DNA of 64,000 bases from Candidatus Saccharimonadota bacterium (GTDB lineage Bacteria; Patescibacteriota; Saccharimonadia; Saccharimonadales; UBA4665). Below, one piece after another: positions 43,680 through 51,645 of this stretch; the stretch's first letter is position 1, and each line of letters starts with the position of its first letter. A program made the translations under genes and the position numbers. The stretch lies in contig JAGXIT010000005.1 in the NCBI GenBank assembly GCA_024635495.1, positions 62,001-126,000 on the forward strand, written 5' to 3'. The notes beneath the pieces are model-generated. The model did no database searches and was not told the DNA's origin. It saw nothing but the letters and a program-made list of their open reading frames with translations.

Positions 43680-43763
43680 TATTTATTGTATGGCTACATA
43701 TTGTGCACGTGTTCGTGGTGATTTGCATCAACTGAGGGCATAGCCAAAAACACTAAACCAGCG

Positions 43764-43820
43764 CTAAACCTTTGGCTTTTTTGGTTTTTTAACTTCTTTT
43801 CTACCTTTATCTTTTGACAT
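43764..43820 (-). CDS. Lysine-rich 18-aa peptide
   Basis: MSKDKGRKEVKKPKKPKV, preceded by a perfect AGGAGG 5 nt before the ATG and by TATACT. Strongly basic, with no fold expected. It lies directly downstream of tRNA-Ile on the same strand, with no terminator between them. An AGCCAAA...TTTGGCT hairpin follows. Similar short Lys/Pro-rich ORFs exist in many bacteria without known role. Confidence 0.55.
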   Translation of the reverse strand: MSKDKGRKEVKKPKKPKV

Positions 43821-43874
43821 ATGTGCCTCCTAGATCAGTATACAGCGAGCTGTAATTTTCATAATAATCAACTT

Positions 43875-43950
43875 TGGTGGGGGCGGTAGGACTTGAACCT
43901 ACGACCAATCAGTTATGAGCCGACTGCTCTAACCACTGAGCTACGCCCCC
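43875..43950 (-). tRNA. tRNA-Ile (CAT, lysidine-modified)
   Basis: Acceptor GGGGGCG/CGCCCCC, D-arm GCTC/GAGC, loop CTCATAA, T-arm GTAGG TTCAAGT CCTAC, A73, CCA encoded. CGGCTCATAAC with a TGGTC variable loop fits tRNA-Ile2, the TilS substrate, rather than Met. Unlike the other three tRNAs here it has no terminator and no T-arm copy downstream. Confidence 0.88.
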
Positions 43951-44102
43951 TCGTCGCAATACGGCAACGGTTTCCGCTGCGACAATAAACTTTGTCGAGC
44001 TTCAACCTCAGCCGATTGTTTCTCTCAAAATTCCATTCAGTCGTCCGCCTGCCGGCGGACCCCTTGGATTGGAATTTTGGTTAACCGACGGGTGTGATTA
44101 TA
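43951..44102 (-). promoter_or_regulatory. Promoter and structured leader of tRNA-Ile
   Basis: TATAAT on the minus strand at 44097-44102, then a leader of about 140 nt. It has a 9-bp stem AAAATTCCA/TGGAATTTT enclosing the REP-like palindrome GTCCGCCTGCCGGCGGAC (44043-44060), and a GTCGCA/TGCGAC hairpin just before the tRNA. Confidence 0.65.
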
Positions 44103-44131
44103 GCAGATGACAGGGGTGATATACTAGTGGT

Positions 44132-44602
44132 GTGAATCTGAATACTAAAATTGCCGAAACCTGGCATAGATACGAAATAATCCTGCGCGATTACATTTTG
44201 AGTTTGCGCGATGTACGCAATGTAGGCATGCTTGTATTCGTCATGATAATACTACTTGTGAGCTGGAGCGGCATCAAATCTATCCAGACGAATTTCCAAC
44301 TTGAACAGGAGGTGCAGAAGCTCGCGCGACGCAATGAGGTGCTCAAGCTCCAAACTAGCAACCAAGCTCTTCAGAACGATTATTACACAACGTCTCAGTA
44401 CCTAGAGATAACCGCACGACAGAATCTGGGCCTGGCCGCTTCAGGCGAGACAGAATTACTCGTCCCCAAGGATATCGCACTGTCTCACGCCCTCCCCTTG
44501 CCGGGTGAAGCTGAGGCCAATGCTGCCAAAAGTAAACCCATGTGGCAAGCAAATTTTGAGTCGTGGATGAACTTTTTCTTCCATCGCCCGCAAAGCAGCT
44601 AG
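44132..44602 (+). CDS. DivIC/FtsB-like septum formation initiator
   Basis: 156 aa. Cytoplasmic N-terminus, one membrane helix (about 32-50), then a periplasmic coiled coil (LEQEVQKLARRNEVLKLQTS) and YLEITARQNLGLAASGETEL, the DivIC/FtsB signature. Needed for division-site assembly in other bacteria. GTG start 6 nt after TATACT (44120-44125), so leaderless with a non-ATG start. It lies alone between two tRNA genes. Confidence 0.88.
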   Translation: MNLNTKIAETWHRYEIILRDYILSLRDVRNVGMLVFVMIILLVSWSGIKSIQTNFQLEQEVQKLARRNEVLKLQTSNQALQNDYYTTSQYLEITARQNLGLAASGETELLVPKDIALSHALPLPGEAEANAAKSKPMWQANFESWMNFFFHRPQSS

Positions 44603-44605
44603 TAA

Positions 44606-44724
44606 TTGACAAGTCTTGATACCTCTGTTAGACTACTGTTTGCTCATGAAGGGAAAAGAGCAGCCTGAGTAAAGACCACAATTTTTGCCCAGCGCGATGA
44701 GAATATCTCATATGCACCCTATGC
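44606..44724 (+). promoter_or_regulatory. Promoter and leader of initiator tRNA
   Basis: TTGACA (44606-44611), 17 bp, TAGACT (44629-44634). Leader with TGCTC/GAGCA hairpin and ATGAGA-ATA-TCTCAT hairpin. 44650-44670 (AGGGAAAAGAGCAGCC then TGAGT) is shared with the tRNA-Met leader. Confidence 0.8.
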
Positions 44725-44799
44725 CGCGGGATGGAGCAGCGGCAGCTCGCATGGCTCATAACCATGAGGTCCCAGGTTCGAGTCCTGGTCCCGCAACCA
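44725..44799 (+). tRNA. Initiator tRNA-fMet (CAT)
   Basis: Initiator marks: unpaired C1-A72 (CGCGGGA / TCCCGCA) and A11-T24 in the D-stem (GAGC/GCTC). Loop CTCATAA, T-arm CCAGG TTCGAGT CCTGG, A73, CCA encoded. The anticodon stem is CATGG/CCATG, so only two of the three usual G-C pairs at 29-31/39-41 are present (T29-A41). Confidence 0.95.
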
Positions 44800-44807
44800 A
44801 AATAATG

Positions 44808-44838
44808 CACTCACCGAAAGGTGGGTGTTTTATTTTTG
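44808..44838 (+). terminator. tRNA-fMet terminator 1
   Basis: CACTCACC-GAAA-GGTGGGTG followed by TTTTATTTTTG. The T-tract can pair back with CAAAATAA at the tRNA CCA end. Confidence 0.85.
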
Positions 44839-44863
44839 TTTTGAGGCTAGATTTGAGCCAAAA

Positions 44864-44936
44864 AGGTTCGGCGTATGTGAGTGAGGCGAACGGAGAAGCC
44901 CAGCTCTGCTGGGCGCTGTCCTGGTCCCGCAACCAA
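44864..44936 (+). repeat. Second T-arm/acceptor copy of tRNA-fMet, split in the T-loop by 47 nt
   Basis: AGGTTCG (44864-44870) and GTCCTGGTCCCGCAACCAA (44918-44936) reproduce the tRNA T-arm and 3' end; the second block is an exact 19-nt match to 44782-44800. The insert 44871-44917 holds GTTCG/CGAAC and GCCCAG/CTGGGC hairpins and has only faint similarity to the core at the other loci. Confidence 0.85.
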
Positions 44937-44976
44937 GAAAAAGACCCCACCGAAAGGTGAGGTTTTTTTCTTGGTT
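44931..44976 (+). terminator. tRNA-fMet locus terminator 2
   Basis: AACCAAGAAAAA...CCCACC-GAAA-GGTGAGG...TTTTTTTCTTGGTT: a stem of about 20 pairs with a GAAA loop that starts in the copied CCA. Confidence 0.9.
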
Positions 44977-44988
44977 ATAAGATTTAGG

Positions 44989-45540
44989 CTAATTAATCGC
45001 TCTTCCCTCTCCCAGTTTGCATAGAAGATCTTTGAGGGCTTTTGTATCTATATTGTTTATGTCTACGTCTTCTTTGATAGCTAACACCGCTCCCTGGACA
45101 AGTTTCTGTATATTCTCCACATCTTTACGAAGCAAATAGGTAATTGTTTGCGTATTGTTTATGAAGTGATCAGAAGTTATTGTCAGAGAGCCAAATAGTG
45201 GACCCATAGTAGCTTGTATGTTTCTTACATCCTCAAGTGGCACGCTAACCGTGTCGGAGGCGCTGAAAAATTTTCTAAAAATAATGGTGAGTTTGTGCCG
45301 GTCAATAATTATCTGGTCAGGAAACAGCATAAAAGGAAACACCGAACTTGCATCAGCCAGTACTTGTGAAGATTCTTTTATGGCAATCTTGAGTTTTTGC
45401 TCTTCACTTGGATTTTTTCTTGTAGAATTACTCAAGGTTTGTTTACTTTTATCCTTTGCTTTAAGCCTATACGTAAGGTTTGTCCAGTACAGTGCGAAGT
45501 TGCCTAATAAACGACTCTGAACCCGTTTAGTGTTCTTCAT
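44989..45540 (-). CDS. Hypothetical protein with bacterial PH-like core
   Basis: 183 aa. No clear membrane helix. The core PFMLFPDQIIIDRHKLTIIF, VSVPLEDVRNIQATMGPLFG and SLTITSDHFINNTQTITYLL resembles a bPH domain (a strand pattern of LF-DQIII, rule of DV-NI and GSL-I). A basic N-terminus precedes it. GAAGAGGT lies before the ATG. Function unknown. Confidence 0.65.
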   Translation of the reverse strand: MKNTKRVQSRLLGNFALYWTNLTYRLKAKDKSKQTLSNSTRKNPSEEQKLKIAIKESSQVLADASSVFPFMLFPDQIIIDRHKLTIIFRKFFSASDTVSVPLEDVRNIQATMGPLFGSLTITSDHFINNTQTITYLLRKDVENIQKLVQGAVLAIKEDVDINNIDTKALKDLLCKLGEGRAIN

Positions 45541-45737
45541 GATTTAACCTCTTCCAAAGAATCGTATAATTTACAGCTCTGTGTTCTCTAGTATACACGG
45601 TTAAGGTGTTCGAAGAAGTTCTGTTTAGTATGCTTTGAAGTATTTCTGGCCCGAGGATGCTCACAAGCTAATCAGCGGAAGTTGCAGTGTATCGTCAATA
45701 CGCCATCCCTCGTTACAGTTAGACGAGTCTAGCTACA

Positions 45738-46073
45738 CTACACTGCGCGGCGCTTTAGTTTGCGGCGTTCGCGTTCAGTCAAGCCGCCCCATATACCGAA
45801 CCGCTCGTCGTGCTTTAGAGCGTAGTCCAGACACTCCGCACGCACATCACAAGAAGTACAAACCTTTTTAGCTTCTCGAGATGAACCACCCTTCTCGGGG
45901 AAAAACGCTTCTGGGTCGGTTTGTTTACATAGAGCACGATCCTGCCACTCCAGTGAATCATTATCGTCGAATATACTAACATTCATGCTCTCGCTCAATG
46001 ATATGAAACCTAACTCGTATAGCCGCTTAGGCGATAGACGTCTAGCATTTTGTATATTTGACTCTGGTGACAT
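45738..46073 (-). CDS. WhiB-like iron-sulfur transcription factor
   Basis: 111 aa. The four Cys of the 4Fe-4S site are C49, C72, C75 and C81 (ALCKQTDPEAFFPE, VCTSCDVRAECLDYA); then the conserved turn RFGIWGGLTERERR and a basic tail KLKRRAV for DNA or sigma-factor contact. WhiB proteins are regulators found almost only in Actinobacteria and their phages. All key residues are intact. The N-terminal 45 residues are extra. AAGGGAG RBS. No sigma factor is adjacent. Exchange with an actinobacterial host is a natural hypothesis. Confidence 0.95.
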   Translation of the reverse strand: MSPESNIQNARRLSPKRLYELGFISLSESMNVSIFDDNDSLEWQDRALCKQTDPEAFFPEKGGSSREAKKVCTSCDVRAECLDYALKHDERFGIWGGLTERERRKLKRRAV

Positions 46074-46144
46074 TTGCTCTACTCCCTTAAGTTTTGAGCA
46101 TATCAGCTTCGACCCAGATAGGATACTGTAAAATCTTCAACAAC

Positions 46145-47125
46145 TTATAGCGCTGCAAGCAGCTCGTCTGTTGAGCTAGCGGCCATCAGGTGCTCACGAA
46201 GCTCTTTGGCGCCATCGAAGCCCTGGATATAAATCTTGCAGAATTTATTGAGCGTGTGTACTGGGCGCTCGCCGTGCTGCCATGTCTCGGCGAAAAGCTC
46301 CACGTGCTTGCGATAGAGCGCGATACGCTGCTCTTTGCTATATGTCTCCCATGGAGACTCCTCAGCGAATACAAACGGGTCGTGGAAGACGCCACGACCT
46401 ATCATGATGCCGTCGAGTTGGTGCTCCTCAGCAAGCGCGAGCCCATGCGCACGGTTTTCGACGTCACCATTACCGACAATGAGCGTCTTCACGCCAGCAG
46501 AATCGCGTTTTTCTCGGACTTGGCCGATGAGGCTCCAGTCGGCAGGGACTTTGCTCATTTGCTTGCGAGTACGACCATGTACGATAATCATATCCAGTTC
46601 AAATTGGAAGAGGAAATCAAACCATTCCAAGTCGACTTCACTGAAACCGAGGCGTGTCTTCACACTGACCGGTAGCTTTGTGCCGGCACCATCTATCGTT
46701 GCTCGTATGATTTCCTCTGCCAGTGGCCAGCTCTCGCGCCGGATAAGTGCCGAACAGGCACCATTCTTTACTTCGCCCTTAGCCGGGCAGCCCATATTGA
46801 GATCAATGCCAGCGAAGTTAACACCATCTGGCAGGCCAAGCTCACGAGCGAGCGAGCCGTCGGCGATTTGCTGGGCGACAGCACGGAAGTTTTCTGGCTT
46901 GAGCCCCCAGAGTTGGGCGACTAGCCTGCCCTCTTTTGCAGCGAAGCGAAGCTTTTTGAGAAGGTTCGGTCGACCTGGGCTCATCAGGCCATCGACATTC
47001 ACAAACTCAGTGAAATACAAATCGGGCTCGGCACACTCAGCGATTACCTGCCGAAATACGGTATCGGTCACATCGTCCATCGGCGCCAAAATAAAAAACG
47101 GCTTCTTGGGTAAATATTGCTTCAT
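46145..47125 (-). CDS. tRNA-dihydrouridine synthase (Dus)
   Basis: 326 aa flavoprotein. FILAPMDDVTDTVFRQVIAE (FMN site), GIDLNMGCPAKGEVKNGACS with the catalytic Cys, VKTRLGFSEVD, IIVHGRTRKQM, IVGNGDVENR and IMIGRGVFHDPFVF. Reduces uridines in the tRNA D-loop. Closer in sequence style to DusC-like/Dus of Patescibacteria than DusB, but subtype is not assigned. TACAAT lies 8 nt before the ATG. Confidence 0.93.
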   Translation of the reverse strand: MKQYLPKKPFFILAPMDDVTDTVFRQVIAECAEPDLYFTEFVNVDGLMSPGRPNLLKKLRFAAKEGRLVAQLWGLKPENFRAVAQQIADGSLARELGLPDGVNFAGIDLNMGCPAKGEVKNGACSALIRRESWPLAEEIIRATIDGAGTKLPVSVKTRLGFSEVDLEWFDFLFQFELDMIIVHGRTRKQMSKVPADWSLIGQVREKRDSAGVKTLIVGNGDVENRAHGLALAEEHQLDGIMIGRGVFHDPFVFAEESPWETYSKEQRIALYRKHVELFAETWQHGERPVHTLNKFCKIYIQGFDGAKELREHLMAASSTDELLAAL

Positions 47126-47131
47126 GAAAGG

Positions 47132-48547
47132 TTATTGTAGCTTAGCAGAACGAGGATATTTTTCCAGTGTTGGCGTTACGAGTTGCTTGTATTTACCACT
47201 GATGTCTTCAAGCCGTTCACGCCAATAGTTTTGACGGGCCTCCGACGAGGACTGCACAATCTTAATAAGATTATCGAGTTGACCAACAGGAATTGACGCA
47301 ATGGTTTTTTGGATAAATTGCTTAACATCATCCTGCATATCTGGGTTCGTAAAAGGCATGATATATGTTTTATTCCGGCCAAAGCGCGCCTGATCCGTAT
47401 GTGCACCGCTCAGTGTTCTTACTTCTTGAACAATCTGTTCTTTGCGCTGTTTGAGAGCTTCTGGAGACATCATCTTGCCAAGCTTACTTTTTGGCGTTGG
47501 TAATTCCGTCATACGGACCTCTCGGTTGACTTGATGTGTCAGCGGCGCAAATGGCACGTCTTCCTCTGTGAGTCTTCCTGACTCAAGCTTCGCTACGGTC
47601 AAATAGCCAACAAGCACACCCATTGCTGGGTGGTAATCCCCTTCCAGAACTGCCTTCTTTTGGGTGGGATTAAGCGCCTCGCCCATCTTGCTGGCAAAAT
47701 CATCCAGCCAGGCAGCCGAGTGAGCAGCATCCTCAAAATAATCAACAAATTCATATACGCGACTTGCAAAAGCACGGTCGGCATACCAACTAGCAACGGA
47801 TTCTGAATAGTGTTTTAGGTTCTTCACAAGACTTAGCGAATGATCGTGCGTTTCCATTAGATAGCTATGGGTTGTCCCTCGTAGCGAGCTGCCAGCCGCA
47901 GAAGCGCGGGATATATGGTCATTCAACGCAAGCATAGTTGTTGTCTCTTGCTTAGTCATTGGTGCTGCAGGTGCTCTTGCTACAACCTCTGCTCCCTCCG
48001 TAGCGGCATTGAGGCGATCTTGCATCGTAGTCAGGCGCGGGAGTGTCTCGCTTGTCTCTGTTTTTGGTTTGCGAGCCATGTTGACCGGCTCGTTCTTATC
48101 ACGAGCTATTATTCGACGTACATCGTCAACCGTCACATCCTCAATTGTTGGATGTTCGTAGGCTTGTTTGCGACGTTTAAATTCAAGTTTTCGTGCATAA
48201 GCTATGGCATTTTCCCAATTTCGATCCTTCACTGGGCCGAAGCCAGGCAATACATCACCCGGTCTAATATGCTCATAATTACCGTCACGCTTAAGTGATG
48301 AGTGTTTATCTTCTTGACCCTTACGACGATTCTTGGTCTTAACAGCTTCACGGGCAGCATGTATTGCTAGCTCCTCGGCCGTTACCATACCCTCTGGGAC
48401 CTCGACTTCCTCTGAATAAACACCCTCTGGGTGTAGTTCTAGGATTACCTTACCAATCGCATTCGGGTCTTGGTCATCCTGAACCGCGCTGATAAGCAAG
48501 CCCTGATTAGGGTCTGGTTCTTCTGGTTGGCGATGGTTTGGCGACAT
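47132..48547 (-). CDS. Hypothetical 471-aa protein, soluble, charged
   Basis: No membrane segments or recognised domains. Residues 1-150 are acidic and repetitive with HPTIEDVTVDDVRRIIARDK; 170-300 are predicted helical (HDHSLSLVKNLKHYSESVAS); 330-471 basic and helical with ELPTPKSKLGKMMSPEALKQ. It precedes dus by 6 bp, so they may be co-transcribed. Patescibacterial proteins of this type (large, low-complexity, predicted cytoplasmic) have no assigned function. Confidence 0.7.
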   Translation of the reverse strand: MSPNHRQPEEPDPNQGLLISAVQDDQDPNAIGKVILELHPEGVYSEEVEVPEGMVTAEELAIHAAREAVKTKNRRKGQEDKHSSLKRDGNYEHIRPGDVLPGFGPVKDRNWENAIAYARKLEFKRRKQAYEHPTIEDVTVDDVRRIIARDKNEPVNMARKPKTETSETLPRLTTMQDRLNAATEGAEVVARAPAAPMTKQETTTMLALNDHISRASAAGSSLRGTTHSYLMETHDHSLSLVKNLKHYSESVASWYADRAFASRVYEFVDYFEDAAHSAAWLDDFASKMGEALNPTQKKAVLEGDYHPAMGVLVGYLTVAKLESGRLTEEDVPFAPLTHQVNREVRMTELPTPKSKLGKMMSPEALKQRKEQIVQEVRTLSGAHTDQARFGRNKTYIMPFTNPDMQDDVKQFIQKTIASIPVGQLDNLIKIVQSSSEARQNYWRERLEDISGKYKQLVTPTLEKYPRSAKLQ

Positions 48548-48597
48548 ACTTAAACATTAGCATATTTTAGCTAAAAAAGCAATGTTCTGATACTATT

Positions 48598-49713
48598 TTA
48601 TTCCCAACGGAAAAGCCGGAAAGCGGCGAGATAAATAATCACAAGCCAGGCCGTAATAATCCCCAGCTGAGGGGCAACCTGTAGCAGTGTCTGCCCTTCG
48701 GTCGCAATAAGCCTTGCCCCGTCAATAACAGGCGTAAGCGGCAGATATGTCGTGATATTTTGGAGCCACTCAGGCATCAGGAAGCGTGGGAAGAACGTAC
48801 CCGAGAGGAACATCATCGGAAACACAATAATGTTTGCTAGTGGTGCTGCCTGGCGCTCATTCTTAGCCCAGCCACCGACCGCCAGGCCAATACCTAGGAT
48901 CATGATGAGGCTCAGGGTCAGGAAGAAGAGCAACGCGAAGAAATTACCGACGACGGTCAGATCGTATACCACAATCGCTACCGTGAACATAAGCCCAATC
49001 GACATCAGTCCAGAAGCGGCATTCCCGAACATAACACTCAGGAAGTACTGCCAAACGCGCAGCGGCGTGGTGTGTAACCGGCGCAAGATACCCTGCTTCT
49101 TAAGCTCGGGAAATACATTGATAGGTCCAAATATACCGGAACCCAAGATAGCAAAACCGAGTAAGCCCGTAAACGTATAGTCGAATGCACTCAACGAACG
49201 TTCATTATTTTGCTCGCTCGCAACCGTAAACGGCGTTTCTGCTTTGGCAAGTTGCGTATTTACCCCTTGAAGTTGAGCCTGTATAACCGTCTTTAGGGTC
49301 TGTGCTGCGCTTTCGTTGTTTTGCGTGTAGTGTACGACGACTTGGCCACTTGGGTTAGTCTGCCCGTCTTTCACCACTCCAAATGTAGCCGGAAGCTCGA
49401 TAGTCGCATCGAGTTCGCTGCGACTCATCTTTTCATTAGCCTGGGCAAACGTCGTAACTTCATCATTCACCTTGAACACATCTGCCTTACTGATTTGCTT
49501 TAGAAAATCATCAGCAAAAGATGTTTTTGACTCATTGATGACAGCAACATTGAACTTCAGATCGTTACCGCCGCTGTTTAGCCCACCGAAGACAAATAGA
49601 AAGATGAGCGGGAATAGAAAGGTGAAAAAGAGTGCAAGCCGATCCCGGAAGAGTCGTTTTAGGTTAACAACGAAGAAAACCCATACTGTTCTGAGTTGTT
49701 GTTTGTGTGTCAT
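48598..49713 (-). CDS. ABC-2 type transporter permease
   Basis: 371 aa. N-terminal helix (about 28-46), exported loop of about 140 residues, then five helices including LLGFAILGSGIFGPINVFPE and PLANIIVFPMMFLSGTFFPR, the ABC-2 (YhgE/drug exporter) pattern. Directly follows the ATPase gene. Exports a lipid, drug or glycan; substrate unknown. Confidence 0.93.
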   Translation of the reverse strand: MTHKQQLRTVWVFFVVNLKRLFRDRLALFFTFLFPLIFLFVFGGLNSGGNDLKFNVAVINESKTSFADDFLKQISKADVFKVNDEVTTFAQANEKMSRSELDATIELPATFGVVKDGQTNPSGQVVVHYTQNNESAAQTLKTVIQAQLQGVNTQLAKAETPFTVASEQNNERSLSAFDYTFTGLLGFAILGSGIFGPINVFPELKKQGILRRLHTTPLRVWQYFLSVMFGNAASGLMSIGLMFTVAIVVYDLTVVGNFFALLFFLTLSLIMILGIGLAVGGWAKNERQAAPLANIIVFPMMFLSGTFFPRFLMPEWLQNITTYLPLTPVIDGARLIATEGQTLLQVAPQLGIITAWLVIIYLAAFRLFRWE

Positions 49714-49714
49714 A

Positions 49715-50473
49715 TTAACCCCTCAGCTCCTTGCCTGTCATATCGATAAATACATCTTCGAGATTTGCCTGTTCAACGTGCTGCTCCTTAGAGAACCCTC
49801 GTGCGAGAAGTTCTTTGATGAGATTCTTGGGAGTATCGAGGGCGATAATTTTGCCATTGTCCATAATCGCGATGCGATCACACAGCATTTCGGCTTCGTC
49901 CATGTAGTGCGTCGTCAGGATGACGCTTATTCCACGGTCGCGGACATTCTCGATGAGGCGCCATAGATTGCGTCGCGCCTGAGGATCAAGGCCAGTGGTC
50001 GGTTCATCGAGGAAAAAGACTTTTGGGTCATGTACGAGAGCAGCGGTGATACTAAAGCGTTGGCGCTGGCCGCCAGACAGTTGCTCGACATAGCTATCTG
50101 CTTTCTCGCCGAGGTCTACATCATCAAGAAACTTTTTTGGGTCTACTTTGACACCATAGGATGCCGCGAACATCTGGATAAGCTCACTGAGCTTCGTTTT
50201 GTCCTGGAAGCCAGGCGTTTGCGGCTGGACGCCAATCACACCACGGATTTTATACGGGTTCTTGGCAACGTCAACGCCATCAATAACCGCGGTGCCCTCG
50301 TCTATTTCACGAAGCGTCTCAATCATCTCTAGTGTTGTCGTCTTACCGGCACCATTTGGGCCGAGTATGCCAAAGACTTCACCTTTTTTGACCTCGAAAC
50401 TAATGTGGTCTACTGCGAGTTTATCCTCGTAGCGCTTGGTTAGGCCATCTACCTTCAAAACTATTTTGCTCAT
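49715..50473 (-). CDS. ABC transporter ATP-binding protein
   Basis: 252 aa. Walker A GILGPNGAGKTTTLEMIETL, Q-loop VIGVQPQTP, signature YVEQLSGGQRQRFSI, Walker B VFFLDEPTTGLDPQARRNL and H-loop ILTTHYMDEAEMLCDR. Start set at 50473 (MSKIVLKVDG) because TATCGT lies 7 nt upstream; the open frame to 50533 crosses the promoter. Pairs with the permease downstream. Confidence 0.96.
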   Translation of the reverse strand: MSKIVLKVDGLTKRYEDKLAVDHISFEVKKGEVFGILGPNGAGKTTTLEMIETLREIDEGTAVIDGVDVAKNPYKIRGVIGVQPQTPGFQDKTKLSELIQMFAASYGVKVDPKKFLDDVDLGEKADSYVEQLSGGQRQRFSITAALVHDPKVFFLDEPTTGLDPQARRNLWRLIENVRDRGISVILTTHYMDEAEMLCDRIAIMDNGKIIALDTPKNLIKELLARGFSKEQHVEQANLEDVFIDMTGKELRG

Positions 50474-50536
50474 AAAGCTTACGATAGCACGGTTTTTCAT
50501 AACCGACAACAGGGACAAAATACAAAAAATCATATA

Positions 50537-50563
50537 AAAACGCCCGGATAAACCGGGCGTTTT
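50537..50563. terminator. Bidirectional terminator
   Basis: AAAACGCCCGG-ATAAA-CCGGGCGTTTT, perfect 11-bp stem with A/T tracts on both sides. It ends the minus-strand gene at 50584-50778 ahead of the ABC operon. Confidence 0.9.
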
Positions 50564-50583
50564 ACTACAAACTAAGGGCGAGA

Positions 50584-50778
50584 CTAGGCGCGCTTAACTG
50601 TAAGGAAACCGTTGCGTGGGTTTTCGTTTACTACGAAACCTGCTGGAAGCTCGCAAGCCTCTGGGCGGTCATCCTTAGAAAAGTAATAGATAGTCTGCTC
50701 TTTACCGCCACGAAGTGTGACCAGCTTTGAGTTCAAGTGATATGTGACACCCTTCGAGTTAGTGTGTGTGTATGCCAT
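50584..50778 (-). CDS. Conserved small protein (64 aa), Patescibacteria type
   Basis: Begins MAYTHTNSKGVTYHLNSKLV, then TLRGGKEQTIYYFSKD and ends NPRNGFLTVKRA. A compact beta-rich small protein with one Cys. I recall near-identical small ORFs in other Patescibacteria, without function. GAGGGGAG ribosome-binding site and a flanking strong terminator suggest good expression as a single gene. Confidence 0.8.
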   Translation of the reverse strand: MAYTHTNSKGVTYHLNSKLVTLRGGKEQTIYYFSKDDRPEACELPAGFVVNENPRNGFLTVKRA

Positions 50779-50953
50779 GATTGCGTACTCCCCTCTATAA
50801 CATTAGTTAGTATCACTACCATACATCGCTGTTAATTTATTTGTCAACACTTCTCGTCATACATAAGGGGATAAAACTTCTCCCCTTGATTAGTTACCAT
50901 GGTCTGTATTACACTTATGGTTGTAAAATTATATAAATTCAAAGGTGGAATAA

Positions 50954-51583
50954 ATGGATTTTCGACAATTCGGATCAACCCCTGTTTCAAAGCCCGAAAA
51001 GAGCGAATCAGGCACTGAGGTACCAGTATCATCACAGCAGAGCCCTAGAAGGCCAAGCTTTAAAAGCAATATGCCAAAATGGATCAACATACTCTATGTT
51101 GTAATTTTGTTCGGCATCGCAGCATTACTCATACTCGTCGTAGTCTCTATCATTCGAAGTGATGGAAACAGCAAAGAGTACAGCATGGTCGACAATACAA
51201 AATATCAAGCAGTGTTCCTGAACAACGGTCAGGTCTATTTCGGTAGCATTACTGATCTTTCTGGTGACTACATGAGACTAAATAATGTTTTCTACCTCAC
51301 GCAGACAGCTACAGGCGCAAACACGACCGATGCCAATAGCGACTACACGCTTATTAAGCTCGGATGTCAGCAGATTCACTATCCGTATGATCAAATGGTA
51401 ATCAACCGCACACAGGTCACCTTCTGGGAGAACCTCAATGCTGATGGCAAGGTAACTACAAGCATCGAAGAATTCAAGAAGCAAAATCCAAATGGTCCAG
51501 ACTGTACGCAAGTGACAGATCAGACTCAGGCAAGCACAGGCACTAGTACTCAGGGTGCGACTACTCCTGCAACCAAACAGTAG
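50954..51583 (+). CDS. Hypothetical single-pass membrane protein, exported C-terminus
   Basis: 209 aa. Pro/Ser-rich cytoplasmic N-terminus (about 43 aa), one membrane helix (44-66), an exported domain with KYQAVFLNNGQVYFGSITDL and LGCQQIHYPYDQMVINRTQV, two Cys, and a Thr/Gln/Ser-rich tail. AAAGGTGG before the ATG. Conserved-looking surface protein of unknown function. Confidence 0.75.
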   Translation: MDFRQFGSTPVSKPEKSESGTEVPVSSQQSPRRPSFKSNMPKWINILYVVILFGIAALLILVVVSIIRSDGNSKEYSMVDNTKYQAVFLNNGQVYFGSITDLSGDYMRLNNVFYLTQTATGANTTDANSDYTLIKLGCQQIHYPYDQMVINRTQVTFWENLNADGKVTTSIEEFKKQNPNGPDCTQVTDQTQASTGTSTQGATTPATKQ

Positions 51584-51600
51584 CTAGATGTTTCTCCATT

Positions 51601-51631
51601 AAAAAACCCGTGGCAAGTCCACGGGTTTTTT
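51601..51631. terminator. Bidirectional terminator
   Basis: AAAAAACCCGTGG-CAAGT-CCACGGGTTTTTT, 13-bp perfect stem between convergent genes. Confidence 0.93.
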
Positions 51632-51645
51632 ATATAACCTAGATT

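Noticed and set aside
44685-44960. 91-aa ORF over tRNA-fMet and its copy
   Set aside because: Lies over an RNA gene and two terminators.
46335-47228. 297-aa plus-strand ORF
   Set aside because: Antisense shadow of dus, which has full family motifs; Ser/Arg-rich composition typical of a shadow frame.
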